32,410 nucleotides of DNA from a bacterium C-53 (GTDB taxonomy: Bacteria > Bacillota > Clostridia > Lachnospirales > Lachnospiraceae), in the NCBI GenBank assembly GCA_003612525.1, contig RAZD01000032.1, positions 1 to 32,410 of the forward strand, in the 5' to 3' direction. A program made the translations under genes and the position numbers. The notes under the pieces were generated by a model. The model was not told the DNA's origin and ran no database searches. It saw nothing but the letters and a program-made list of their open reading frames with translations. Shown here in pieces: positions 9,652-16,948 of this stretch (its first letter is position 1; each line of letters begins with the position of its first letter).

Positions 9652-10060
9652 CCTTTTCTTCTTCAACCATCTTCGCCAGAATGCCATTTACAAAAGAACC
9701 TGACTCATCCTGACCGTATTTTTTTGCCAGCTCCACTGCCTCGTTGATCGCAACCCTGACCGGTACATCCTCATCATGCCTCATCTCATAGGCCGCCAGT
9801 CGGATGATTGTCAGTTCCACTTTCCCCATACGGGAAGTATTCCACTTTTCCGCCTTTTCATTAATCAATTGGTCGATTTCAGAAAGTTTTTTCAGAATAT
9901 TCTGAAATTTCTTCTGAATATATTCCTCATCTTCTTCCGATGCAGGCTGTTCCATCTCCTCAAAATAAAGTTTCACCTGCTCTTCCATCTCCTCAAGAGA
10001 ATTAAATTCCACACGAAAAAGCAGCATAAAAATATGCTCTCTCAGCTCTCTTCTACTCAT
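9638..10060 (-). CDS. nusB: Transcription antitermination factor NusB
   Basis: 140 residues. NusB binds NusE (S10) and boxA RNA in rRNA antitermination. The helical fold is recognisable from [18 protein letters not shown] at the start to [20 protein letters not shown] and [20 protein letters not shown] at the end. The ATG at 10060 has GGAG ten bases upstream. The longer frame to 10090 has no SD of its own. First gene of the tightly overlapped run that continues into xseA. Confidence 0.95.
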   Translation of the reverse strand: MSRRELREHIFMLLFRVEFNSLEEMEEQVKLYFEEMEQPASEEDEEYIQKKFQNILKKLSEIDQLINEKAEKWNTSRMGKVELTIIRLAAYEMRHDEDVPVRVAINEAVELAKKYGQDESGSFVNGILAKMVEEEKDAGI

Positions 10061-10152
10061 TCCGGTTATGCTCCTTTGCTCTATGCACACTCAGAAAATC
10101 CGCCGCAAAAGCAGATTCCGGGAAGATTTAAAGAGTGCATCCTAGTCGAAAA

Positions 10153-10177
10153 TGCCGCCCGCAAAATACAGGCGGCA
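10153..10177 (-). terminator. GC-rich hairpin between the Asp23 gene and nusB
   Basis: TGCCGCC (10171-10177 read on minus) pairs with GGCGGCA (10153-10159), extendable by two further pairs, with a short loop and ATTTTCG after it. It starts ten bases after the Asp23-family stop codon. The U run is short, so this may be a partial terminator or attenuator that lets some transcription continue into nusB. Confidence 0.5.
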
Positions 10178-10186
10178 CCAATATTC

Positions 10187-10567
10187 CTAATGTTTTTCCA
10201 TATCTACTCCGGCAATTCGGATATTGACATCCGTCACCTCAAGCCCTGTCATGTTCTCGATGGCAGCTTTCACCTTGTCCTGAACCAGTTTACAGATTTT
10301 AGGAATCCCGTAACCATACTCAACAAGGATAGCCAGGTTTACTCTGACTTTTCCGTCCTCAACAATCACTTTCACGCCTTTATTCAGATTCTTCACGCCA
10401 ACCTTGCTCATCAGCTCATTCGTAATATTGCCTGCCATTGCGGAAACACCGTCCACCTCAGTCGCCGCATAACCGGCAATTACAGCCACAACATCATCGG
10501 CAATTTTCACTTCACCCTGGCTGTCCGTTCCTAATACATACGTTTTTTTATCCGTCTCTTTCGCCAT
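10187..10567 (-). CDS. Asp23/Gls24 family envelope stress protein
   Basis: 126 residues. Members of this family are cytoplasmic, often membrane-associated proteins linked to envelope stress in Firmicutes. The conserved start GEVKIADDVVAVIAGYAATEVDGV (shown in parts: GEVKIADDVV, AATEVDGV), the middle GVKVIVEDGKVRVNLAILV and the closing TGLEVTDVNIRIAGV are typical. It has its own candidate promoter at 10615-10643 and a hairpin after the stop, so it may be partly independent of nusB. The gene before nusB in Clostridia is often of this family. Confidence 0.92.
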   Translation of the reverse strand: MAKETDKKTYVLGTDSQGEVKIADDVVAVIAGYAATEVDGVSAMAGNITNELMSKVGVKNLNKGVKVIVEDGKVRVNLAILVEYGYGIPKICKLVQDKVKAAIENMTGLEVTDVNIRIAGVDMEKH

Positions 10568-10614
10568 CTTCTAATTCAAACCTCCATTCCTGCACGAAAA
10601 CATCCATATTTTGA

Positions 10615-10643
10615 ATTATACCAAATACCACCCTGTTTGGAAA
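10615..10643 (-). promoter_or_regulatory. Candidate sigma-A promoter for the Asp23 gene
   Basis: Read on the minus strand: TTTCCA (10638-10643), a 17-base spacer, then a perfect TATAAT (10615-10620) preceded by TGG, an extended -10. The -35 matches consensus at four of six bases. It sits right after the lipoprotein stop and about 50 bases before the Asp23 start codon. Confidence 0.6.
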
Positions 10644-10645
10644 GA

Positions 10646-11851
10646 CTATAAATAGCAAATCAGCGTCAGGTTGTCATCCATCCTCACATACCGTATGCTC
10701 CTGCTGCCCTTCAGATAATCCACCCAGCCCTGCTTTGTAATCAGCTCATCCATCAGAAAGGCATATACATCTTCACTGCCGCACTTAATTGCAACACTCT
10801 CCTGCCCGTTCTCATATGCTTTCTCGAATACGTCTTCCACCTGAGAAAGATCGCGTTCCGTCAGATAATTTCCTTCTCTGACAAAGTAGAAATTTTCGAG
10901 AGAGTCACAGGCCGGCAGAGACAGATTCGTCACCAGACGATGCGTACGGTTCATCTGCTCATCATCCGCTCCCAGATAATCATAATTGATTCCGTTCATT
11001 TGAAGAGATTCGCCGTCCACCCCTCTGTAGGAAGCATCTCCCCACGTGGCATCCATATAGCACCATGTACCGTTTAATTTCATAAGGTTCCACGCATGAG
11101 GCTCTCCGCCTTTCACTGTCCCGCTGACAAGCGCGCATTCAATCCCCGCATGTTTCAGAAGATACTGCGCCGCCTTTGCATACCCCTGGCACACACTTCT
11201 TCCGTTCAGGAAAACACTGCATATATTTTGATTATCGGGCGCATTCGTATCGTATTCTGTATTCAGAATCAGATATTCATAAATATATTTTGCCTTTTCA
11301 TATTCATCCCATGTATCCGGCATCTCCTCAAAGCATCTGTTTGTATACTGGTCCATCTGCTCTTTAAGCAGCCTGCTCTCTTCTGCGCTCTTCGTATATT
11401 TCCCGGTGAAGTAAAGCGCTGTCACCTCTTCGTTTGACGTATATTTGGACATAGAGTAACCGTCGATAAAGAAAAGCTCCGGATGGTCATCACAGACATA
11501 CTGAAATACACGGTCCGTCTGATCAGCGTCTAAGGAACTGAGCTTTATATTCTCCGCATGATTCATAAGAATCGTGTAAAGTTCCGCATAAAGTCTCCTG
11601 TCATCTTCTGAAATCCTGTCATAGCAGAAGCCGCCGTCCTGCCATCTGCTGCTCTCCCACAGTTCATTGTCCGACAGACCGATCGCCTCACGCGCCGCCT
11701 CATCCTTTGCATCTTCTCTGCCGCTCTCTCTGTTTCTGGCAAGTGAATTCCTGCCGTTAATCAGCGTCCGCACATCCTCCATATGAACCGAGCAGCCGCA
11801 TAAACACAGTGAAATCAGACAGAAAACGGTGATCAACTTCCCTCTTTTCAA
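10646..11851 (-). CDS. Lipoprotein with transglutaminase-like domain
   Basis: 401 residues, not recognised as a named gene. I place the start at TTG 11851: it has AGAGG seven bases upstream and gives a clean lipoprotein signal, KRGKLITVFCLISLCLCGC, with the modified cysteine near residue 20. Longer readings reach back into prfC. After a charged linker there is a helical region and then a transglutaminase/papain-like core with candidate Cys in GRSVCQGYA, His in EPHAWNLM and Asp in YMDATWGD. Such proteins may act as extracytoplasmic proteases or cross-linkers; the substrate is unknown. It starts 28 bases after prfC. The cysteine at -2 of the lipobox is slightly unusual. Confidence 0.85.
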   Translation of the reverse strand: MKRGKLITVFCLISLCLCGCSVHMEDVRTLINGRNSLARNRESGREDAKDEAAREAIGLSDNELWESSRWQDGGFCYDRISEDDRRLYAELYTILMNHAENIKLSSLDADQTDRVFQYVCDDHPELFFIDGYSMSKYTSNEEVTALYFTGKYTKSAEESRLLKEQMDQYTNRCFEEMPDTWDEYEKAKYIYEYLILNTEYDTNAPDNQNICSVFLNGRSVCQGYAKAAQYLLKHAGIECALVSGTVKGGEPHAWNLMKLNGTWCYMDATWGDASYRGVDGESLQMNGINYDYLGADDEQMNRTHRLVTNLSLPACDSLENFYFVREGNYLTERDLSQVEDVFEKAYENGQESVAIKCGSEDVYAFLMDELITKQGWVDYLKGSRSIRYVRMDDNLTLICYL

Positions 11852-11879
11852 ACAGATACCTCTTTCCCCAATGTGAGAC

Positions 11880-13472
11880 TTAATTGCGTCCAAACTCTGT
11901 AAGCATAAGTCCTTTGTTCCGCTCAAGCACCATGCCGACGCTCCAGCTGTTGACAAATAAAAGCAACGGCCTCTCTTTTAAATCCTTAATCTTTTTCATA
12001 TCCGATGTTCCGACAATTTTGTCAAGATCAATTTCCTGATTTTCAATCCATCGGATATGTTCATACGGAAGCGTCTCAAGTTTAATATCCACATTATATT
12101 CATTTTCAAGCCGGTATTTTAACACCTCAAATTGCAGAACACCGACAACACCGACAATGATCTCTTCCATACCGGTATTGTATTCCTGAAAAATCTGTAT
12201 CGCGCCTTCCTGCGCAATCTGATTAATCCCCTTTACAAATTGTTTTCGTTTCATCGTATCCATCTGACGCACTCTGGCAAAGTGTTCCGGCGCAAATGTA
12301 GGAATTCCTTCATACGTAAATTTCTCTCCTGACATACAAATCGTATCGCCAATTGAAAAAATACCCGGGTCAAATACGCCGATAATATCGCCGGCATACG
12401 CTTCTTCCACAATATGGCGGTCAGATGCCATCATCTGCTGCGGCTGGGAAAGACGCATATTCTTTCCACCCTGCACATGATACACTTCCATCCCCGCATC
12501 AAACTTTCCTGAGCAGATGCGCATAAAGGCGATACGGTCTCTGTGCGCTTTATTCATATTTGCCTGAATTTTAAATACAAATGCGGAAAAATCATGCTCC
12601 ATCGGATCAATGATACCGGCATCTGATTTTCTCGGGAGCGGCGAGGACGTCATTGAGAGAAAATATTTCAGGAATATTTCCACGCCAAAATTCGTGAGCG
12701 CCGAGCCAAAAAATACAGGTGAAAGCTCACCAGCATCGACAAGCTCCTGATCAAACTCCGCACTGGCTCCGTCAAGAAGTTCAATCTCCTCAAGAAGTTT
12801 TTCCTTTGCTTCCTCCCCGATGTAAGACACAAGCGTTTCGGTATCCTCCACCGGAATCTCCACTGCCTGACCTTCTTTCGTTCCCTTTTCCGTATCCGAA
12901 TAGAGAATCACACACTTTTTATTGCGGTCATAAACACCCTTGAATCCCTTTCCCGAGCCAATCGGCCAGTTCACCGGACAGGTTGCAATCCCAAGCTCCT
13001 TCTCGATTTCATCAATCAGGTCAAACGTATCATTTGCATCGCGGTCCATCTTGTTGATAAATGTAAAAATAGGTATCTTCCGCATCACGCAGACTTTAAA
13101 AAGTTTCCTGGTCTGCGCTTCCACGCCCTTTCCTCCGTCAATCACCATCACCGCCGAATCCGCCGCCATCAGCGTACGGTACGTATCTTCCGAGAAATCC
13201 TGATGACCGGGGGTATCGAGAATATTGATGCAGCAATTATCATAATTAAACTGAAGGACGGATGAAGTAACCGAAATACCTCTCTCCTTTTCAATCTCCA
13301 TCCAGTCAGACACTGCATGTCTTGCAGTCGCTTTTCCCTTGACACTTCCTGCCAGGTTAATCGCTCCTCCATATAAAAGAAATTTCTCCGTCAATGTTGT
13401 TTTTCCCGCATCCGGATGGGATATAATGGCAAATGTTCTTCTCTTCTCAATCTCTTCTCTGTAATTCGGCAC
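11880..13472 (-). CDS. prfC: Peptide chain release factor 3
   Basis: 530 residues, normal for RF3, the translation GTPase that recycles RF1/RF2. G1 is SHPDAGKTTLTEKFL near residue 18, G3 is DTPGHQDFSEDTYRTL, G4 is NKMDRD. Domain 2 and the C-terminal domain follow without gaps. The start is GTG at 13472, giving PNYREEIEKRRTFAIISHPD, the usual N-terminus; the SD is weak (AGAGA-type). The gene lies 24 bases after the 70-residue protein gene. Confidence 0.96.
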   Translation of the reverse strand: MPNYREEIEKRRTFAIISHPDAGKTTLTEKFLLYGGAINLAGSVKGKATARHAVSDWMEIEKERGISVTSSVLQFNYDNCCINILDTPGHQDFSEDTYRTLMAADSAVMVIDGGKGVEAQTRKLFKVCVMRKIPIFTFINKMDRDANDTFDLIDEIEKELGIATCPVNWPIGSGKGFKGVYDRNKKCVILYSDTEKGTKEGQAVEIPVEDTETLVSYIGEEAKEKLLEEIELLDGASAEFDQELVDAGELSPVFFGSALTNFGVEIFLKYFLSMTSSPLPRKSDAGIIDPMEHDFSAFVFKIQANMNKAHRDRIAFMRICSGKFDAGMEVYHVQGGKNMRLSQPQQMMASDRHIVEEAYAGDIIGVFDPGIFSIGDTICMSGEKFTYEGIPTFAPEHFARVRQMDTMKRKQFVKGINQIAQEGAIQIFQEYNTGMEEIIVGVVGVLQFEVLKYRLENEYNVDIKLETLPYEHIRWIENQEIDLDKIVGTSDMKKIKDLKERPLLLFVNSWSVGMVLERNKGLMLTEFGRN

Positions 13473-13496
13473 TTCTCTAATCTCTCTTTCTATTTC

Positions 13497-13709
13497 CTAT
13501 TTCACAGGATACGGCGGCAGGCCTTCGCGGACTCTGCGCTCGTTCATCTTTTCAATCATTTCTTCAATCTGCGCGCGCGGCAGGACGACACGTTCCTCCG
13601 CAATCATACGGTCAATGGAATAACCATGTGAAAGCAGATGCTCAATCACTCCACCCCACGCAAAATTCTTTACAAAATCGCCCAATGCTTCATGAAAATA
13701 ATCAGGCAT
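13497..13709 (-). CDS. Small protein of unknown function (70 aa)
   Basis: I do not recognise a named family. The ATG at 13709 has an ideal SD (GGAGG, six-base gap), which makes it a credible gene. The protein is mostly helical: an aromatic N-terminus (MPDYFHEALGDFVKNFAWGG), then a basic and acidic helix with EEMIEKMNERRVREGLPPYP at the end. No signal peptide, membrane segment or metal motif is seen. It sits between the hemerythrin-like gene (30-base gap) and prfC (24-base gap), so it is co-transcribed. Confidence 0.75.
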   Translation of the reverse strand: MPDYFHEALGDFVKNFAWGGVIEHLLSHGYSIDRMIAEERVVLPRAQIEEMIEKMNERRVREGLPPYPVK

Positions 13710-13739
13710 TGATAACCTCCGTAATCCACATCCTGTATT

Positions 13740-14129
13740 TTATTCTGCAATCAGTTTATCCATCTTCAAAATGTGATTGTATAGCCAGTCTGTCAAAAAT
13801 GTCAGAATTTCCTGAATCTTTCCGTCCTGCTCCTCCTCAAATCCCGCTTCATTAATTTCCTCAAGCTTCTGAACAAACTGTTTATGCTGCGCCCTCTGAA
13901 TAAAAAGCGCCGGATAGTCAATCGATTTCATATATTCTTCTTCATCGCTGAAATGCTTCTCCGTATAATCCTGAAGCTCTCTGAAAATATCCGAAAGCTG
14001 GTCATATTTATCATGCAGAAATTCCTCCTGAAGAAGCTGGTACGCACTTTCCGCAAGCTCAAATAAATGTGTATGCTCTTCGTCAATTAGCTCAATTCCC
14101 GTTAAATATTCTTCTGTTATCTGATACAT
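13740..14129 (-). CDS. Bacteriohemerythrin-like protein
   Basis: 129 residues, a single hemerythrin domain. Hemerythrins bind O2 or sense it through a diiron site. Expected ligands are visible as His19 (IDEEH), His59 and Glu63 (HFSDEE), His82 (QHKQF), His119 and Asp124 (HILKMD). At the position where the family usually has another histidine (HxxxH) there is Gln78, so one iron ligand appears replaced. The ATG at 14129 has GGAGG eight bases upstream. The gene is first in a housekeeping transcript and follows the promoter at 14259-14287. A role in oxygen handling in an anaerobe is likely but not shown. Confidence 0.9.
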   Translation of the reverse strand: MYQITEEYLTGIELIDEEHTHLFELAESAYQLLQEEFLHDKYDQLSDIFRELQDYTEKHFSDEEEYMKSIDYPALFIQRAQHKQFVQKLEEINEAGFEEEQDGKIQEILTFLTDWLYNHILKMDKLIAE

Positions 14130-14157
14130 GTAAACGTCCTCCTTCTATGTAGTTTTC

Positions 14158-14173
14158 TTCCTGATTTCAGGAA
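14158..14173. repeat. Short inverted repeat in the hemerythrin leader
   Basis: TTCCTGA-TT-TCAGGAA, seven-base perfect arms around two bases, lies about 30 bases before the hemerythrin start and downstream of the likely transcription start. It could be a protein-binding site on DNA or a small leader hairpin. No function can be assigned. Confidence 0.4.
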
Positions 14174-14210
14174 CTGTGTGATTACGCCTGTTGTTATTGT
14201 ATTCGTAATT

Positions 14211-14235
14211 GTGGAAACTGGCAAGTGGAAACTGG
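14211..14235. repeat. Tandem 11-bp direct repeat in the hemerythrin leader
   Basis: GTGGAAACTGG occurs at 14211-14221 and again at 14225-14235, 14 bases apart start to start. It lies just downstream of the -10 of the hemerythrin promoter as transcribed on the minus strand. It may be a regulator site or simple duplication. Confidence 0.4.
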
Positions 14236-14258
14236 ATATTAGGCTCATTATTATCATA

Positions 14259-14279
14259 AATATAGTATAATACTATATT
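14259..14279. promoter_or_regulatory. Perfect 21-bp palindrome, candidate operator
   Basis: AATATAGTAT-A-ATACTATATT: ten-base arms that are exact reverse complements around one base. It covers the -10 hexamer and most of the spacer of the hemerythrin promoter, where a bound dimeric repressor would block RNA polymerase. I do not recognise the regulator family from the motif. Confidence 0.55.
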
Positions 14280-14287
14280 CGTGTCAA
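14259..14287 (-). promoter_or_regulatory. Strong sigma-A-type promoter for the hemerythrin operon
   Basis: On the minus strand a consensus -35 TTGACA (14282-14287) is followed by 17 bases and TATATT (14259-14264), five of six to consensus. The hemerythrin ATG is about 130 bases downstream, leaving a leader of roughly 120 bases with the repeats listed separately. The rest of the 299-base gap (14288-14428) shows no gene and no convincing terminator for the upstream operon. Confidence 0.7.
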
Positions 14288-14428
14288 TATTCCGCACTAT
14301 AATTCGGATATACGCACAGCATCCCGGGGCAGATGATTTGTACAGAAGAAATCCTCCAAATCAATCCTGACCTGGAGGCATTATTTTAATCATATTTATT
14401 GTAGCCTGAAAAATGATACATCTTTATC

Positions 14429-15487
14429 CTATTCAATACATACCAGAACTTTTACATACTCTTCTGTCTTATCCCGCATCATCCGAAGCCCTTCGCAAAG
14501 TTCCTCAAATGCAAAGCACTGAGTAATGTACTGCTCCGGATGAATTCTGCCGCGCTTAAGCCTGTCAAGGACATAATGCCAGTCATCCCTATCACTGTGC
14601 GTATAGGAAGAATTCCAGCTTCCCCTGACTTTAAGCTGGTTCCTTAAAATCTTCCAATAGATATTTTTCTCAAAACAAATATCCGAAGCGGGATTCCCGA
14701 CAAGCTGAACCATTCCATTCGGTGCCGTACAAGCGACACCTTCTGATATGGTCTCGTTTCTGCCAACACATTCAAAGAAAACATTGACGCCGCATCCTCC
14801 GGTCCGTTCCATCAGCCACTTCTGCATATCTTCTTTTCTGCTGTCGCAGAAATGCTGCTCCGAAATACCAAATCCATCTGTCATTTTCCTCTGAAACTCT
14901 TTATTGCCAATCACAAGAAGATCAGAAATACCGGCCTCCCTTAAAAACATTAAAAGAAGAAGGCCGATTGTTCCAAGCCCGCAGACCGCAACGGTTCCCG
15001 TATCCATATCGCCGCCGGAACACACGCTTCTCATCGCATGTACCGCAACCGCCATAGGCTCCATCATCGCCGCCTGTTCGTAGGACACATTGTCCGGGAG
15101 TTCCATCAGATTCCATTCAGGCACCGCCACATACTCCGCAAAACCGCCATTCGTCCGTGAACCCAGATAATCATAGGAACGGCAAAGCTCGTACTGCTCT
15201 CTCTGACAGGGCTCACACACTTTACAGGGGATCAGGGGAAATACGGCGACACGTTTTCCGATCAGCTCCTTATTAACTCGTTCCCCTGCTTCAACCACTT
15301 CCCCGGAAAATTCGTGCCCCGGTATCAGAGGATAAGAATATGTACCTGTTCTGAAAATTCTCGGAATATCAGAACCGCAGATTCCCGCCGCCCGCACCCT
15401 GACCAGCGCTTCATTTGGCTTTACAACCGGTTTCTCCGTATCCTCGTACCTTAAATCATCAATGTCATACAATACATATGCTTTCAT
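14429..15487 (-). CDS. GatD-like zinc-dependent polyol-phosphate dehydrogenase
   Basis: 352 residues, medium-chain dehydrogenase/reductase. The N-terminal zinc domain has AGICGSDIPRIFRTG and GHEFSGEVVEAG (catalytic zinc) and CKVCEPCQREQYELC (structural zinc, C-x2-C-x2-C-x7-C). The Rossmann domain has VCGLGTIGLLLL. The overall look is closer to galactitol-1-phosphate 5-dehydrogenase (GatD) than to TarJ. After the second strand the usual acidic residue for NAD is replaced (IGNKEFQRK), which could favour NADPH and hence reduction. Start ATG 15487 has GGAGG at a five-base gap, 12 bases after the cytidylyltransferase stop. With its neighbours it probably reduces a ketopentose 5-phosphate to a pentitol phosphate; the exact substrate is inferred, not seen. 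Confidence 0.85.
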   Translation of the reverse strand: MKAYVLYDIDDLRYEDTEKPVVKPNEALVRVRAAGICGSDIPRIFRTGTYSYPLIPGHEFSGEVVEAGERVNKELIGKRVAVFPLIPCKVCEPCQREQYELCRSYDYLGSRTNGGFAEYVAVPEWNLMELPDNVSYEQAAMMEPMAVAVHAMRSVCSGGDMDTGTVAVCGLGTIGLLLLMFLREAGISDLLVIGNKEFQRKMTDGFGISEQHFCDSRKEDMQKWLMERTGGCGVNVFFECVGRNETISEGVACTAPNGMVQLVGNPASDICFEKNIYWKILRNQLKVRGSWNSSYTHSDRDDWHYVLDRLKRGRIHPEQYITQCFAFEELCEGLRMMRDKTEEYVKVLVCIE

Positions 15488-15499
15488 CCTTACCTCCAG

Positions 15500-16213
15500 C
15501 TATATCCTGCCCGGCTGTCTTTCAGCGGAAATTTTCTGCCGGAACCTTTCCAAATCCTGCGCCGTAGTAATCTTAAAGTTGTCCTCATCGCCATTCACCA
15601 TCACAATGTCAAGCCCCGCTAGGACAGCAGGTTCCGTAGAACCTTTCATATCCAGTATCCGGTCTTCAGACAATGCTTTATTGGCGTCAAAATAAGCGCC
15701 TAACCGAAAGACCTCCGGCGCCTGCCCTGCAAAAACTTTCTCTCTGTCCAATAAAGCCGTCACGCATTTCCCGTCCTCACTCAGATAGACCGTATCTTTC
15801 ATCGGCAGAACCGGCATCACTCCGTCATGCCCCTGCGCTTTGTCAAAACAGAACTGTATTGTTTCACTCTTCACAAGTGGCCTGGCCGCATCATGAATCA
15901 TGACATAACTGTCACCGGATGCATACTGCATAACATCTCTTAGACCATTCAATATGGAAAGCTGCCGGTTCGCACCCGGCTTTGAAAATCCCTTCCATTT
16001 ACACCTGAATCCGTCACTGTCCGCCGACTGTTCAATAAAGTCATGCCAGAATGGGTCTGCAACAATCTGAATCGCATCCACTGCACCACTTTCCACAAAT
16101 TTGTCAAGACAATATGCGATGATCGGCCTGTCCATTACTTGTACATACTGCTTTGGAATTTCGCTGCCAAGACGCATCCCCGTGCCTCCAGCAAGGATGA
16201 TTGCTATATTCAT
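15500..16213 (-). CDS. IspD/TarI family cytidylyltransferase (likely pentitol-phosphate)
   Basis: 237 residues. This family transfers CMP from CTP to methylerythritol phosphate (IspD) or ribitol-5-phosphate (TarI). Seen: LAGGTGMRLGSEIPKQY at the start, MIHDAARPLVKSE in the middle and DNFKITTAQDLERF at the end. The segment GQAPEVF replaces the usual QTPQ-F of both named groups, so it is a divergent member. The context (polyol dehydrogenase after it, TagF-like enzyme two genes before) favours an alditol phosphate over the MEP pathway. I chose ATG 16213, giving MNIAIILAGG with AAAGG nine bases upstream; a GTG at 16234 overlaps the epimerase gene. Confidence 0.85.
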   Translation of the reverse strand: MNIAIILAGGTGMRLGSEIPKQYVQVMDRPIIAYCLDKFVESGAVDAIQIVADPFWHDFIEQSADSDGFRCKWKGFSKPGANRQLSILNGLRDVMQYASGDSYVMIHDAARPLVKSETIQFCFDKAQGHDGVMPVLPMKDTVYLSEDGKCVTALLDREKVFAGQAPEVFRLGAYFDANKALSEDRILDMKGSTEPAVLAGLDIVMVNGDEDNFKITTAQDLERFRQKISAERQPGRI

Positions 16214-16226
16214 TCTCCCGTACCTT

Positions 16227-16919
16227 TCATTCACCTGTATCCGATATCATTTCCATCTCGTCCCCGCATGCACGAATTCTTCGGAGTGTATCTCCATACG
16301 GCGCTTTTTTCCCAAAAAGCAGAGTCGTTCCAAGTACAAAGCCATCCATTCCCATCGGCGCAAATTTCCGGATTTTGTCAACATTGCAGGCGCCATCCCA
16401 GTATGCCCTGAAATGCATTTCTTCTTTTAAGAGAAGAAGGCGCGATATTTTCTTTCCCACATATGGCATATATATCTGCCCCGCATTTCCGGGATTTACG
16501 GTCATGACGAGAACCTTCTTCACAATCCGAAGCATCTCATAAACCGTTTCCACGCTTGTGCCAGGATTAATCGCAATGCCCGGAACCATGCCGGCATCAA
16601 TAATCTTCTGAAGCGTTGTGGACGGATGATACTCTGCTTCAGGATGAATATATACCGTATCGCCCGGACGGAGTTTTCTCAAAAATATATGGATATTATT
16701 GTTCGGATGCTCCACCATCAGATGCACGTCAAGCGGCCTGCTAGTCGCTGACGCTATGTAAGCCATATCATTTAACGACATGGCAAAGTTCGGCACATAG
16801 CGTCCGTCCATAATATCGATGTGGAAGGAATCGATTCCACCCTCCTCAAGCTCTCTTACCTCTTTTCCGAGATCCCCGTAATTCGCACACATCATAGATG
16901 CGGTCAGTTCAAAATTCAT
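16227..16919 (-). CDS. Ribulose-phosphate 3-epimerase family protein, divergent
   Basis: 230 residues, TIM barrel. Rpe interconverts ribulose-5-phosphate and xylulose-5-phosphate. Metal and catalytic positions are kept: Ser8, His33 and Asp35 in HIDIMDGRYVPNF, His66 in DVHLMVEHP, and Asp175 in YWDGACN. The phosphate-side loop differs: VNPGNAGQ in place of the usual GFGGQ, and WDGACN in place of VDGGI. It is therefore probably active but specialised, a paralogue of the central-metabolism enzyme. ATG 16919 has AAGGAG at an eight-base gap. It abuts the cytidylyltransferase gene. It could supply xylulose-5-phosphate or act on a related sugar phosphate. Confidence 0.85.
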   Translation of the reverse strand: MNFELTASMMCANYGDLGKEVRELEEGGIDSFHIDIMDGRYVPNFAMSLNDMAYIASATSRPLDVHLMVEHPNNNIHIFLRKLRPGDTVYIHPEAEYHPSTTLQKIIDAGMVPGIAINPGTSVETVYEMLRIVKKVLVMTVNPGNAGQIYMPYVGKKISRLLLLKEEMHFRAYWDGACNVDKIRKFAPMGMDGFVLGTTLLFGKKAPYGDTLRRIRACGDEMEMISDTGE

Positions 16920-16948
16920 TGTGGTTGCTCCTTCTGTATCATGCTATT

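Noticed and set aside
9776-10534. 252-residue plus-strand reading frame opposite nusB and the Asp23 gene
   Set aside because: Both minus-strand genes beneath it are clear family members; the plus-strand protein is His/Phe-rich antisense shadow with no motif.
11852-11956. Longer N-terminus for the transglutaminase lipoprotein
   Set aside because: It would reach into prfC and bury the lipoprotein signal; the TTG at 11851 has a good SD and gives a clean signal peptide.
14364-14396. CCTCCA...TGGAGG inverted repeat as a terminator after the dehydrogenase gene
   Set aside because: Only six base pairs with a 14-base loop, and no U run follows on the minus strand.
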